Origin: Lumbricus terrestris
Taxonomy: Eukaryota > Annelida > Clitellata > Crassiclitellata > Lumbricidae
NCBI GenBank assembly: GCA_949752735.1
Contig: OX457040.1
Coordinates: 4,927,870-4,991,869 of the forward strand
Direction of reading: 5' to 3'
DNA: 64,000 nt
The notes under the pieces were generated by a model. The model did not search any database, was not told the origin of the DNA, and was given only the letters and a program-made list of their open reading frames with translations. Position numbers and translations under genes: made by a program. This document shows positions 54,966 to 64,000 of this stretch, piece after piece (the stretch's first letter is position 1; each line of letters starts with the position of its first letter).

Positions 54966-55483
54966 GCTGGACTCGATACAAACAGATATTTTTAATATTG
55001 AATCGTATATATTAATATTAATATTAATATTGTGTATATTTTTTAATCAGTACTGAACAAATTGAGTAGTTTTGCTAAAATGACATCTCACAAGGGCACT
55101 GTTGCAGTGTGGAAACTTGAAAGCCTATTTTTAAAGTATAGTCTATATTTATTGAGATCTTATAGCACGCTTATAAGCACTGAAAAGTACCGCTATTTTG
55201 CTAAGATAACAGCTTAAAATGCTACCATTACAATGCGAAAATCAAAATGTTTCTGGTGGGGAGGGGCATATTCCTCCCCATGCCCCTCCCCAACCACTAT
55301 CGGCGATACGCGCCTCATGGTTGTCTTCCAGACGGTCCATAATCTACCCCTCCACAAACCTCAACCCCCCCCCATAGGAGGGACTAAATGAAACTCTGGT
55401 TTCGACCAAACGACTAAAAAAAATTCCGACCCAAGCCAAAAAAATTTGGCCCCCCCCTTCGAAAATTCCTGGATCCGCCCTTG

Positions 55484-55925
55484 ATCTCCTACATATATCG
55501 AGACGAAGTCCACCCAATTTTTTATTACATATCAAAGATGGAAAACCATACATCTCACGCGTCTTGTATGGAAAGCCAACCTGTGCTCATTTATTATGAC
55601 AAATGCAATGATCTGTTCTTATCAGAGTAGCATACTCAAATAAATTCATTTTTGTGTAATTTATGTGGTTTCTACATTCATCCAACGATAAATGCATTAG
55701 ACACGGAAAAAATCTGAGGTGTAAACACTGTGTCCGGTGTAAAGGGACCGGTTTATGAAAGAAAGCATTAATTATTAATCGATTTGTAAAATTAAAGCGA
55801 CATTTTAATCCATACATAAATATCTTGTACAATATCATACAGAAATATACTATATACCTATATAATGTGAAATCAACGGTACCTGGAGGAGCTGCGGAAC
55901 ATGCGGCGGATCGGAAATGCAACAA
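55484..55925. other. No gene recognised
   Basis: Host-side sequence after the hAT-like element. Short frames only. Confidence 0.4.
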
Positions 55926-55929
55926 GTAA

Positions 55930-56175
55930 TCCACTCTTCCTGTATCCCATGAGTTTGTGCCCATTGCTGTTGAAACGTTGGACCCCATCAATCGCGCTGT
56001 TCGAGAGTTTTTGTTAGAGTTAGGCCGCCGTTGTGCCACTGTTTCCGGCGATCCAAGGGAGATTGTCTACCTCTTCCAGAGGATTTCAATATGCACGCAG
56101 CGATTCAACGCCGTCGCTTTTAGAGGAACATTTGCACCACACCCCGGGGACGAGAACAATGCACTCTACGCTTGA
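55930..56175 (+). pseudogene. Retroelement-type C-terminal fragment
   Basis: In one frame SHEFVPIAVETLDPIN, ELGRR, SGDPREIVYLFQRISI and RFNAVAFRGTF lead to a stop at 56,173. From memory this arrangement (VPxAxETxGPIN ... LGRR ... TGDxRExxFLFQRxS ... QRFNA) is common after reverse transcriptases of some invertebrate retroelements; I could not verify it. Upstream the frame is lost. An AATAAA signal lies about 50 bp after the stop (56,222). An alternative is a host exon. Confidence 0.5.
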
Positions 56176-57015
56176 ACACATTTCTGTTTTTGGATATTTG
56201 TTTTAAGCTTGAGTGATGTTTTAATAAAGGTTGAAATTATAATATGAAATATGAAATATTAAAGTTGCAGTCTTACAATAATGACGTCATCATTCTTTTG
56301 CTTAATTAGGCATTTTATGAGAGGTAGTAATTGACCAACGTAATTATTATGGTAATATATATAAAATATGTAAAAATCATCTTTCGGGTGTTTAATTTTC
56401 CTTTTGTATTATAGGGTATTTCTTTTAATAAAAGAGTCATGGCTGACGCTCAAACTTGGAATTACCGTTTCTTTGAAGTCATAATTATCTGAGATTGGAT
56501 GGATGGATGGATGGATGGATGGATATAGAGTTTAGCGACAGCTTGTGAAAACATGGGCAAAACGATGTAGGCTGCGATCAAACATTTGAATTCAAAATGT
56601 GTATTAATGAACCTATGCAGCTACAAAAAATGTCGCAATTTCATCCCATGCGAAACAAGTCTGCATTACAAATACATAGGGTAAGGGTAACCAACCGTTG
56701 GTAACCGGAAGGTTAAACTAAGTAGGAGGTCATTTCATCAAGATTGTCCTGGTTTTCCTCTGGACCAATTTGATAAACAACGATAATATTATCATAGTAG
56801 TTAGTTTATTTAAAAATATGGATTTGAGATGTTCAATTTAGTCGAAACCGGTTATCGCGACATCTTGTTGCATCCCAAGACTAGCTCTGAAGTACCGGTA
56901 TACTTATTTAGCCTGTAACCATGGCAATCGAGCGTCTTCGTAAAATACATGTGCATAGAAGAGCGAAGGAATCTACGGTTACAGTTATCTTAGTACAGTA
57001 GCTTATATGTCTACT
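56176..57015. other. No gene; GGAT microsatellite
   Basis: A GGAT run of about 7 units sits at 56,496-56,525, the same unit as the tail of the short structured retroposon. The rest is unrecognised. Confidence 0.45.
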
Positions 57016-57019
57016 ACCG

Positions 57020-57720
57020 CCCAGCCAGATAAATTGAGTCTTAGAAGTACTGTGAAGCAGGCGGTTTTATGCTAGCTAAACAGATTGAACATCCATTATA
57101 ATACCGTGACACATCTTAGCGACAGAGGCTAGAGGAGAGTCAGAAGCACAGTGAGTGAAGGCCTGAACATCGTCGGCATACAATAGCTGATGAAAAAACC
57201 ATTAGGACGCCAATATTGCCCGAATACCTTAGATAAATAATATGTAATGCAGTGGCCCAATCGCAGAACCCTCTGGGACAACGATTGGGGCAGAAACCCA
57301 GGCAAACCTAAGGGAGCAAAATACACCACAATAAATATTGTGCGTTCTGACAAGGAGCGAGGCCACTCCAGAGGTTTATCTGACAGGCCAAAGGAATTAG
57401 AGAGGACCTGGAGAAGTATATGATGGTCGGCAGAGTCAGAAGCAGACCTAGTGTAAAAAATGACAAAAGAGAGATCTGCCCTGCATCCATAACTCCATAG
57501 AAGTCAGACAGAAGAATATGAAGAGGGTTTCTGCAGAGTGATTCTTTCGAAATCCTGTCCAATGAGAAGAGAGTAGATCATTGACATTCAAATTAGCAAT
57601 CAGCTGATTTGCAATAATACGTTCAAGAATCTCAGATGTAAGAGTAACATTAGAATTCAGGCGATAATGTGCCAGGCTACAGTTTGTATCCAGTCCCTCT
57701 CACTTTAGAACTGGATGTAA
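57020..57720 (-). pseudogene. Degenerate LINE reverse transcriptase
   Basis: On the minus strand LLYADDVQAF (around 57,180) gives the RT catalytic box, and FLSERT with nearby fragments in other frames resembles SWFQSYLSERTQ of the copy at 52,103. Many frameshifts and stops. It probably belongs to the second LINE family; no 3' tail is attached. Confidence 0.65.
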
Positions 57721-57809
57721 AATATGCATTTTCTGCGAAGTCGTTAGCTGTGCCTCACGAATAGAGCGATTGTACGGCATAGTGAGGAACATGTTATTTG
57801 TTGTTTACC

Positions 57810-58025
57810 AAACCCGTGTAATATCAAAGACAATTTTCGCCTCTCTCCTTCTAACTGCAGGCATGGGACTAGCATCAGTAGAGTTCAACATTCAGCCATC
57901 AACGACATCTTGCGGTTTCCAGAGCTATTGTTCGACGAAATTATAACAGAATGTCAAGATGATCTTTTGTAACTGAATTTGATATTATTTTAAAGGTGTG
58001 TAACTAGAAGCTTTTAGAAACAATA
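57810..58025 (+). repeat. Dispersed repeat, partner of 47,960-48,215
   Basis: ATATCAAAGACAATTTTCGCC, CATGGGACTAGCATCAGTAGA, then TTTTAAAGGTGTGTAACTAG. The same order and spacing as the partner. Confidence 0.6.
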
Positions 58026-58399
58026 CTTATTTCGTGAAAGTTTATATTAATCATGAAAATCTTAAAGTTTACATATTAATTTATTATGTTATTGTTCAAA
58101 GTATCCGTATTTATTTTGGAACCAAGCAGCAATTTACTAACATGCTGACACAAACAAATTCAAAGTTAACGTAGCAGTCGTATTGCAGCGAAGGCGGACA
58201 ATGGCTTAAATACGACACACGCTGAAGCCACCGTCATGATGTCCCTCGTTGATGGTAGATGCCGCACGTCTGACTCTCGCTCGAGTCATCGGGTACAAGT
58301 AGAACATTTGGTTTGATGAGAAAAGTTTTATTATGTGCGACAAGAATTCTGACCTTGTGTTCAATAATCATTGACTAGAGATGCATACCGCCGCGTCAA

Positions 58400-58445
58400 G
58401 TGGACTACTAAGAGGCGCTCCCAGTCTAGCGCGGGTTCTGAGAAT
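58400..58445 (-). mobile_element. LINE tail fragment
   Basis: On the minus strand CTGGGAGCGCCTCTTAGTAG, a nearly intact family tail word with nothing else kept. Confidence 0.6.
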
Positions 58446-58770
58446 GAACAGGTATTTGAAACAACTCAACGGTTTAGGTAATAAAATAACTTACTTGAAG
58501 ACCTACAATTACACACCTTCCACCCTTAACAATTGATTTTAAAATTCGCGCTTTCCGGTCAAGATTATTCGCCACAAAATTTTAGTAATACATATTTTTT
58601 ATTCCACCTTATAAACTGGAATTGTCTTCATCATTGCACACCTCTAAAACGCTTTCCATACGGCTATTTATAAAGCAAGTTGGATATATGCAACGGTTTT
58701 TTTCCTATTGTTTACCATATTCACTAGTTTTGCAAACGCAAAATATATATTCTCATCATGTGTAGCCTAG
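58446..58770. other. No gene recognised
   Basis: CACACCTTCC at 58,503 and CACACCTCTAAAACG at 58,636 are variants of the recurrent word. No frame of note. Confidence 0.4.
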
Positions 58771-58968
58771 TTATGATTAGCCAGAGCGACATTGTGTCCT
58801 GATGATAACGATGACCACCGCTGCCCCATCTTCTCTCCGGATGTGAGGATAGCACTGCCACACACCGAAAATAGAACATGATTTACTCCGAAGCCGGATA
58901 TCTTTCTGCTTCTTGGCGAACATCCTAATGTAACCATTGATGACTGCGCAGGTCAGCGGCCATATTGG

Positions 58969-59469
58969 TTGTTTATTAGACCACTCCGCGGCCGTCATTT
59001 CGGTGGATTATTTCAACTTTATGCAGAATTCGCCCAGCAATTTCACACACGTTGGACTTTACTGGTTCTAGGTTCGTGTACCGAACTTAGTTGTCGGGTT
59101 CGTCAAGGAAGCGATTTTGTTCGTGTTAACGATAGACGCCTCTTGATGCACACGGTCGAATTCAACCATCAAGACCGTGCGGCTTCACCGCTGTTGTCTG
59201 CTGTTTACATCTCGCCGAAGCACGGTTCACGCAGGTCAGTGGAGTTAACTCGATCGGATGTTGTCGCTGGTGGCGTTCAAAACTACCGACCGACAAGCGA
59301 CAAATGCCTTCTACTTGCAAACCTTGTGCTCGACGATTGGCCGGACGCGCGCATCATCTTCAACCAGCGAGGAGCTTCAGTTTCGAAACTTCAAAATCTC
59401 TGCTGGGTCTGGCCAATGTCGCCATGCGGCATTCATATCACATTCAATATTATCAGTCACTTTGTCTGA
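58969..59469 (+). CDS. GC-rich open frame, unidentified (uncertain)
   Basis: 166 codons in a GC- and CpG-richer island (about 58,780-59,420). I see no domain, signal peptide or repeat. The minus strand over 58,777-58,998 has its own frame (ATGACGGCCGCGGAG start), and two divergent frames meet near GCGGCCATATTGG, a YY1-like word. So this may instead be a CpG-rich promoter with a first exon on the minus strand, or an old transposon. It is the least repeat-like part of the window. Confidence 0.22.
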   Translation: MFIRPLRGRHFGGLFQLYAEFAQQFHTRWTLLVLGSCTELSCRVRQGSDFVRVNDRRLLMHTVEFNHQDRAASPLLSAVYISPKHGSRRSVELTRSDVVAGGVQNYRPTSDKCLLLANLVLDDWPDARIIFNQRGASVSKLQNLCWVWPMSPCGIHITFNIISHFV

Positions 59470-59504
59470 CTTCTGACCATCCCCTCCAACTTAAAAGAGT
59501 CAGA

Positions 59505-59562
59505 GATACCGACAGAGAGAGAGACTGAAAGGGAGACTGACAAACAGACAGACAGAGAGTGA
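59505..59562 (+). repeat. GACA/GAGA-type purine repeat
   Basis: Imperfect GACAGA units; compare 15,340-15,385. Confidence 0.75.
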
Positions 59563-59859
59563 TGCTGGCAGCTTATTAGCAAAGGGGATAAGCCAGATTA
59601 AGGGAGCACAATACGAATGAGGATATTCTACAGATGATGGGAGAGAAAAGAAGTCGATGTTGGGGATAATACGAGGACTTCCAGATGAACTGGATTAGCC
59701 ACAACATCATGAGAGGTTATACCATAGTAAAGACAACATCGAAGGAAGACTGGAGGGAAGGAAGTCACGACTATTACCAGGAACAATGCTACTCTATTGG
59801 GTGACGGAAATAACTTATGTTACTTAAAAGTGATGAAAGTCTTATGCGACTGGCTTTCA

Positions 59860-60070
59860 AGAAGAGTGAAAACATATTAAAAGGTGTGTTATATCACGCA
59901 AACGACAGCGATTATTCATTATCGTAGGACTGCAACAAACAGATTGTGATGTTTCTTCTGTTGTAGGGCGATGGTGATTTGATCGAAAGGAAGGACAAAA
60001 CATCGGAGGAGGAACTGAGGAAGCTCTTCTCAAAGAAACGTTTTGACAATTAAAGAATGTAAAATGAAAT
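59860..60070. repeat. Dispersed repeat, partner of 15,140-15,390
   Basis: ATATTAAAAGGTGTGTTATA, then TGTAGGGCGATGGTGATTTG and AAAACATCGGAGGAGG. Confidence 0.55.
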
Positions 60071-61200
60071 AGAGATAGTGAGAGTGACAGACAAAGACAT
60101 TCAGGCGAATGGAGAGAGAAAAGGCGAGATTTAAAAACATGAACAGAACTAGTAATAGGAATAGGCACCCAGCGACGTACCTGTGCTTTTTATCAGACAC
60201 AACGTTTTCTCGAGTCAAGACTTAGTGTCAAAGATTCATTCGAGAGAGTTTAAAAACAAATTAAAGACCGAAATGAATGTTTCTTGAAAAATATTTCCTC
60301 TGACACTTTACATCATCAGCGTAACGGATGTCACCTGTGTAATGTGTATGGTTGCCGCTACTGTATTGCATCGTTTTATTATAACTTCTGTGCTTTATTC
60401 TGCAATCTATTTTGATGTCACATTGTGCGTTTGCAAATGGAGTAATAATGACTATACTTGCATACTTATTATGAATATGAATGAATGAAGGCTTCGTAAG
60501 AATATTGCTGAAGAATTGCAAAAGAGAGATTGCGGTGCTTTCACATCAAATATTTCAAAGCAGATTTGTCTTGCCCAACTGATTTTGTATAGTCATCTGA
60601 ATCTGTTTTGCAAAGCCTTCGGACATGCGTACAATCAATAGTTTCCGTTGCATAATATGCGACAATGATTATAAAATTATTATTATTTAATGAAGAATGT
60701 GCACTTTTTTAACACACCTTTTAATAAGTTTCATAATCATTATATGTACATATCGGCTGCCACTAAGTCTAACGCTGTCTATGCGATTTCTTTCAGACGA
60801 AAGTGAGTCACAACAGAAGAAATTATCTAAATGATCACAACTCATTAGAGGAGTAGAATTTAACTGTTTGGCAACCGAGCAAGGTTTCGATTCTATCCAA
60901 TAAAACTCTATCACGAAGGTCGTCTGGTGAATGGAAGGCTGAGTCGTCCTTTGGGAAATTAGTATGACGATGCGACCTTTAGTCACTGAGGGTCTTCAGC
61001 TCTTCATGCAAGTTTTGCACTCAATATGAATCCCGTTCCCCTCCTCATGATTAAACGGCATACTCTGGCTGTCAGTTCGGTTGGCGTTCACCCGGTTTTG
61101 TCATAAGCAGAATGAGTAGAAACTAAGACTTGAAAGGATACAGAGTTTAATGACATCTTTAGTCAACAAAGACCAGCTGTGTAGACAGAAAATAATGTAT
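60071..61200. other. No gene recognised
   Basis: AACACACCTTTTAATAAG at 60,711 is another complement of the recurrent word. The short frames lack domains. Confidence 0.4.
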
Positions 61201-61205
61201 TTAAG

Positions 61206-61345
61206 CATTATAAGATAAGATAAGATAAGAATATTCTTTAATATACCAATTGCTATCCGCATTTTGGTGTACATACAAAGTATAATAAACAAACGTACAT
61301 AATTTCTACATCCAATCAATGTCAAAGTGTTTAAGAATAGCATAA
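61206..61345 (-). mobile_element. Retroelement 3' end with TCTTA tail, uninterrupted copy
   Basis: On the minus strand ACACTTTGACATTGATTGG continues into the sequence that at 39,840/42,067 is split by the 2,226-bp hAT-like element. It ends in four AAGAT (TCTTA) units. No coding part recognised. Confidence 0.75.
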
Positions 61346-62130
61346 AATCCTAAGTCCAAATCCAATATAAATTTTAAATTTAAAAAAGAAGTTCTTTTAA
61401 TGACCAACAATTTATGCTGCACTTTGGTTTATATGGTATTACATTTAAATATGATAAAGCATCCTTGTTATAAATGATTTCCTCGTTAGGTTGTCCGCCC
61501 TAGGAATGATTCGGTCATGTAGTCTTGGCCTCAAGGAATAAGGCTTGGGCCTCAATGGTGGGAGGAGTGGGTTCAATACATGTCCTGGATTAAGTAGGAG
61601 GGCAGCGAAGAGCCTCCCGTCCGCCGTGCTACACAGAGCCTCGAATGTAGGATTGTCCTCAGGAAGGTAGCATGACTCGAATTGCTTAACGACTTCTGAT
61701 GACCTACTTTTTTAGTCTTTCACTCAAAAATTTTCAATTTTTGGCCCAAATTCAACAATTTTTCCGATTTGTTGACGTCTTTTGTGCATTTTCACTTACA
61801 AAATAATAATTTTGTATGTGAAAAGTCGAAAAAACCACCGTGAGAAAAAAGGCTAGATCATGACCAAAAAAACCTAGAAACCTAGACAAGACCGAAAAAA
61901 CCTAGATCTAGGTGGAAAAACCTATGAATAGCAACCCTGACTACCGTGCTCAGATTATGATTATGAATTTACCAATATTGCTAATCGCTATATGCTGGTA
62001 TTTAAAAATGCACTAACTGCAATTGAAAGGTGTCTATGAGAATAATCTGAGATTCGTCGTATTTCTCCTTCCGTCATTTCTCTGTGTTTTCGAGGGCAGG
62101 GTGGTCAGCCAACTTCATGTCGGCCAATGA
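61346..62130. other. No gene; A-rich block with possible hAT-type end
   Basis: From 61,720 the DNA is rich in AAAAACCTAGA units and ends in ATAGCAACCCTG (61,935), like the right end CTGGCAACCCTG of the element at 30,866. No left end or 8-bp duplication was found. AAAGGTGTC is at 62,027. Confidence 0.4.
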
Positions 62131-62139
62131 CGTTCAACT

Positions 62140-62235
62140 AGGTCATTATCGTGCCAGGTATCGCAATGGATAACACGCTGGCGTAGACAGCAGCAGGTAA
62201 CGAGTTCGAGCCCCGCGCAATGCAGACGTGCTTTG
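62140..62235 (+). mobile_element. tRNA-Arg-like SINE head or tRNA pseudogene
   Basis: A box TATCGCAATGG (62,159; one mismatch) and B box GAGTTCGAGCC (62,203) are 44 nt apart. The AATGGATAACACG region resembles the D-arm of tRNA-Arg. Acceptor and anticodon stems are not well paired, so a functional tRNA is unlikely. Confidence 0.55.
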
Positions 62236-62374
62236 TAGGCTGCTACATGTGCATTGCCGATTATTGCAAGCTGTCTGTTATGTAAATAGTTAAGATTTCT
62301 GTTTTCTGTAACCTTGGTTCCTGTAAACTTTTTCAACTGCGTAATAATAGACTACCAGTACACTGTAACCGGTA

Positions 62375-62690
62375 ACTGTAGCGAGTTCTTTGGCTAGCTC
62401 ATCATCGATAGTTCTGATGTGGTTGAGTTCGAAACCACAACATTCGCCGATGTAGCGTAGGTATCTCGTGCATGTAACACAATGTGTAACACGATCGTTG
62501 AATTATTCAAGAATATAATATCATGGTAATCGAACGGTCAACTTTAGTCAGTCTTATGCTGGAACTGAGTAAGTTTGAGTCTGTCTTTATCCATGGATAA
62601 AGAAGGAAAGTTCCGCAATCATCGGCGCAATGGGTTTGAAATCAACTCGTTTAAACTATAGACTGTGTGCAGAAACGAACATACCCACTA
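62375..62690 (+). repeat. tRNA-like dispersed repeat
   Basis: TAGCTCATCAT (62,395), GTTCGAAAC (62,427), then GGTATCTCGTGCATGTAACA and ATGGGTTTGAAATCAACTCG. It aligns along its length to 63,600-64,000, and its 5' part to 5,577-5,705. Confidence 0.7.
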
Positions 62691-62987
62691 CATGTATAAT
62701 TAGCGTTTCGCATCTTGTTATAACCTGTTCTGCACTGTTGAATTGTGTTTTTATTGCGCCCTATTGGCATAATCATGTGGTTTTTTGCTTGTTTTAACAT
62801 AAAATGGGAAGACCCATCTAAAAGTCTATAAATTTGTTCACTCACTACATTTCTCACAGGGAGCGTTTCTTACAGTTTACTCAACTGGAAGCGCTTTGCA
62901 GATGTTTCAATGCCTCACCATAACTCTGATAACGTTAATTTCTTGACAGTTTTGATGATGGTTCAAAATAATAGACGTATTGTATAG

Positions 62988-63060
62988 AAATGTAATGTAA
63001 ATGCAATGTAAATCTTTGAGAATTTCAGGAAAACCAGATTATTCAGCTTATAGCATTTTC
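62988..63060 (-). mobile_element. 3' end fragment of the 2A-LINE family
   Basis: On the minus strand, GAAATTCTCAAAGATTTACA with an ATTGCATTTACATTAC tail matches the 3' end of the intact element (GAAATTCTCGAAGATTTACA, ATTACATTAC). About 70 bp remain. Confidence 0.6.
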
Positions 63061-63088
63061 AATTCAATTATAACACTCTCTGTATGCA

Positions 63089-63239
63089 CTCCTCCATCCA
63101 TTCAGGCTTGGGACTGGCACTGGCAGAGTGCAAATATTTTCTGAGCTAACCGACGGCTTGGCGTTAGATAAATGATATCTTTCAACTAATTATGTTTGCT
63201 CTCTGAGAGTGCCAGACCAAAGCCTGAATGAAGGAGGAG
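63089..63239. repeat. Palindromic MITE (fold-back)
   Basis: Left arm 63,089-63,128 (CTCCTCC ... TTCAGGCTTGGGACTGGCACT) and right arm 63,200-63,239 are inverted repeats of about 40 bp with few mismatches around a loop of about 70 bp. Single arms occur at 5,200, 17,378, 47,990 and 57,835. The class is unknown. Confidence 0.75.
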
Positions 63240-63599
63240 GGCGTCGCCAATGATCTTTGTCATCACACAGGTGTCGTGAACCAGAAACTATACTACTACA
63301 TCGATCTCAAAAACACGTATACGTTATTCGATAGCTTCTCAGTTGTTGTATTCAATGCTTGTAGCAAAGAGCCTGGAGAAAATAGGAGGTCGACGCTTGT
63401 CACAGCCTTGTTATCATTCATCGTCGAAAAACAATTTGTCTATTATAGTAGTCTAACCTGTATCAATAATCTGTCACTACATGTACTCTGAAATACTGGA
63501 GCTAGAGGAGGGCAGCATTTTTAAAGACCCACAGACTCTAATTATAATTAACAGCATCTAATTAAAACCCTCATCTTCCACTCACCTTTTTCTCAACAA

Positions 63600-64000
63600 G
63601 TGCTTCATGTGCACCCAAATCAATATCCCCGTGGATCGCGTTTCTCTAAGATCAATGGTAAACGACCCCGCCTCTTCATGGCTAACTCATCAGCGATCGT
63701 TCTGATGTGGTAGAGTTCGAAACCACAACTATCGCGATGTAGCGGACACCGAGGTCGTAGGCATCTCGTGCATGTAACACAATATATAACACGGTCGTTG
63801 AATTTTCGATTCTGCTGCTGTATATTTCAAGTATGTAAGCTTATCATTGTACAGTAGTCGAATGGTCAACATAATTTAGTCCATCTTATGCTATCTATCT
63901 GAGTAGGTTTGAGTCTGTCTCAAGCCAGGATAAAAAGGAGAGTTCCGCAATGAGTTTGAAGTCAACTCGTTTTTAAAAACAAGACTGTTTGCAGAAATTA
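63600..64000 (+). repeat. tRNA-like dispersed repeat, longest copy
   Basis: CCCCGTGGATCGCGTTTC, TAACTCATCAG (63,683), GTTCGAAAC (63,715), then GGCATCTCGTGCATGTAACA and TGAGTTTGAAGTCAACTCG. It runs to the window edge. The A-like and B-like boxes are about 32 nt apart, short for a tRNA. Confidence 0.7.

Larger units (their letters stand above)
51417..55483. mobile_element. hAT-like element, 4,067 bp, with nested insertions
   Basis: The ends CAGGGGCGGATCCAGG and CAAGGGCGGATCCAGG (right end on the minus strand) differ by one base and are flanked by an identical 8-bp ATCTCCTA (51,409-51,416, 55,484-55,491). G/C-rich runs follow both ends. Inside lie a TA microsatellite, a 5'-truncated LINE (52,035-53,405), a tandem-repeat element from 53,583 and a short retroposon (54,101-54,211). 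No transposase frame is left. Confidence 0.85.

Noticed and set aside
62140..62235. Functional tRNA-Arg gene
   Set aside because: Box spacing is right, but one A-box base is off and the acceptor and anticodon stems do not pair convincingly. A SINE head or pseudogene fits better.

Overview
This window looks like a repeat-rich stretch of a marine invertebrate nuclear genome. It is AT-rich with no operon-like coding density. It carries non-LTR retrotransposons with APE and RT domains, tRNA-derived SINEs, microsatellites, and nested DNA transposons of the hAT, piggyBac, Helitron and Tc1/mariner types. Frequent TAGGCCTA-like words and a 2A-like peptide in a CR1/L2-group LINE lean towards an echinoderm, hemichordate or lancelet, but that is inference. 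I found no convincing multi-exon host gene and no bacterial or viral gene. The only long intact coding region is the 1,100-residue LINE protein on the minus strand at 8,093-11,395. || Layout. 1-7,500: tandem and inverted repeats, a SINE, and short LINE tails. 7,572-11,735: an old plus-strand LINE end, split by a nearly complete minus-strand LINE whose protein carries an N-terminal 2A-like motif. 12,709-13,422 and 25,920-26,079: long and minimal copies of one Helitron family. 15,991-16,645: 3' piece of a second LINE family. 20,751-24,548: a mariner-like MITE and two piggyBac-type MITEs. 30,690-36,090: a local tandem duplication of about 1.1 kb, the first copy of which was hit by a 1,890-bp hAT-like element (itself hit by a 669-bp one) and a 1,257-bp piggyBac-like element. 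39,841-42,066: a hAT-like element built around an 11-unit, 120-bp tandem array. 44,239-44,595: a Tc1 transposase broken into two opposite-strand pieces. 45,384-45,910: a 131-bp tandem array. 48,745-49,981: a large TATC microsatellite at the edge of a 940-bp repeat also found at 17,659-18,599. 51,417-55,483: a 4,067-bp hAT-like element holding a LINE, a tandem-repeat element and a small retroposon. 55,930-64,000: retroelement fragments, tRNA-like repeats and a palindromic MITE. || Working together. Two LINE families dominate. One ends in an ATTAC-type microsatellite and includes the intact 2A-bearing copy. The other ends in a conserved GCGCCTCTGAGTAG ... GCGCTATATAAAT tail, which also ends two SINEs at 2,457 and 50,753, so this LINE probably mobilises them. 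Five of the DNA transposon insertions were dated or bounded by comparing a filled site with an empty paralogous site inside the same window. A short word, AAAGGTGT, recurs in many otherwise unrelated repeats and is unexplained.
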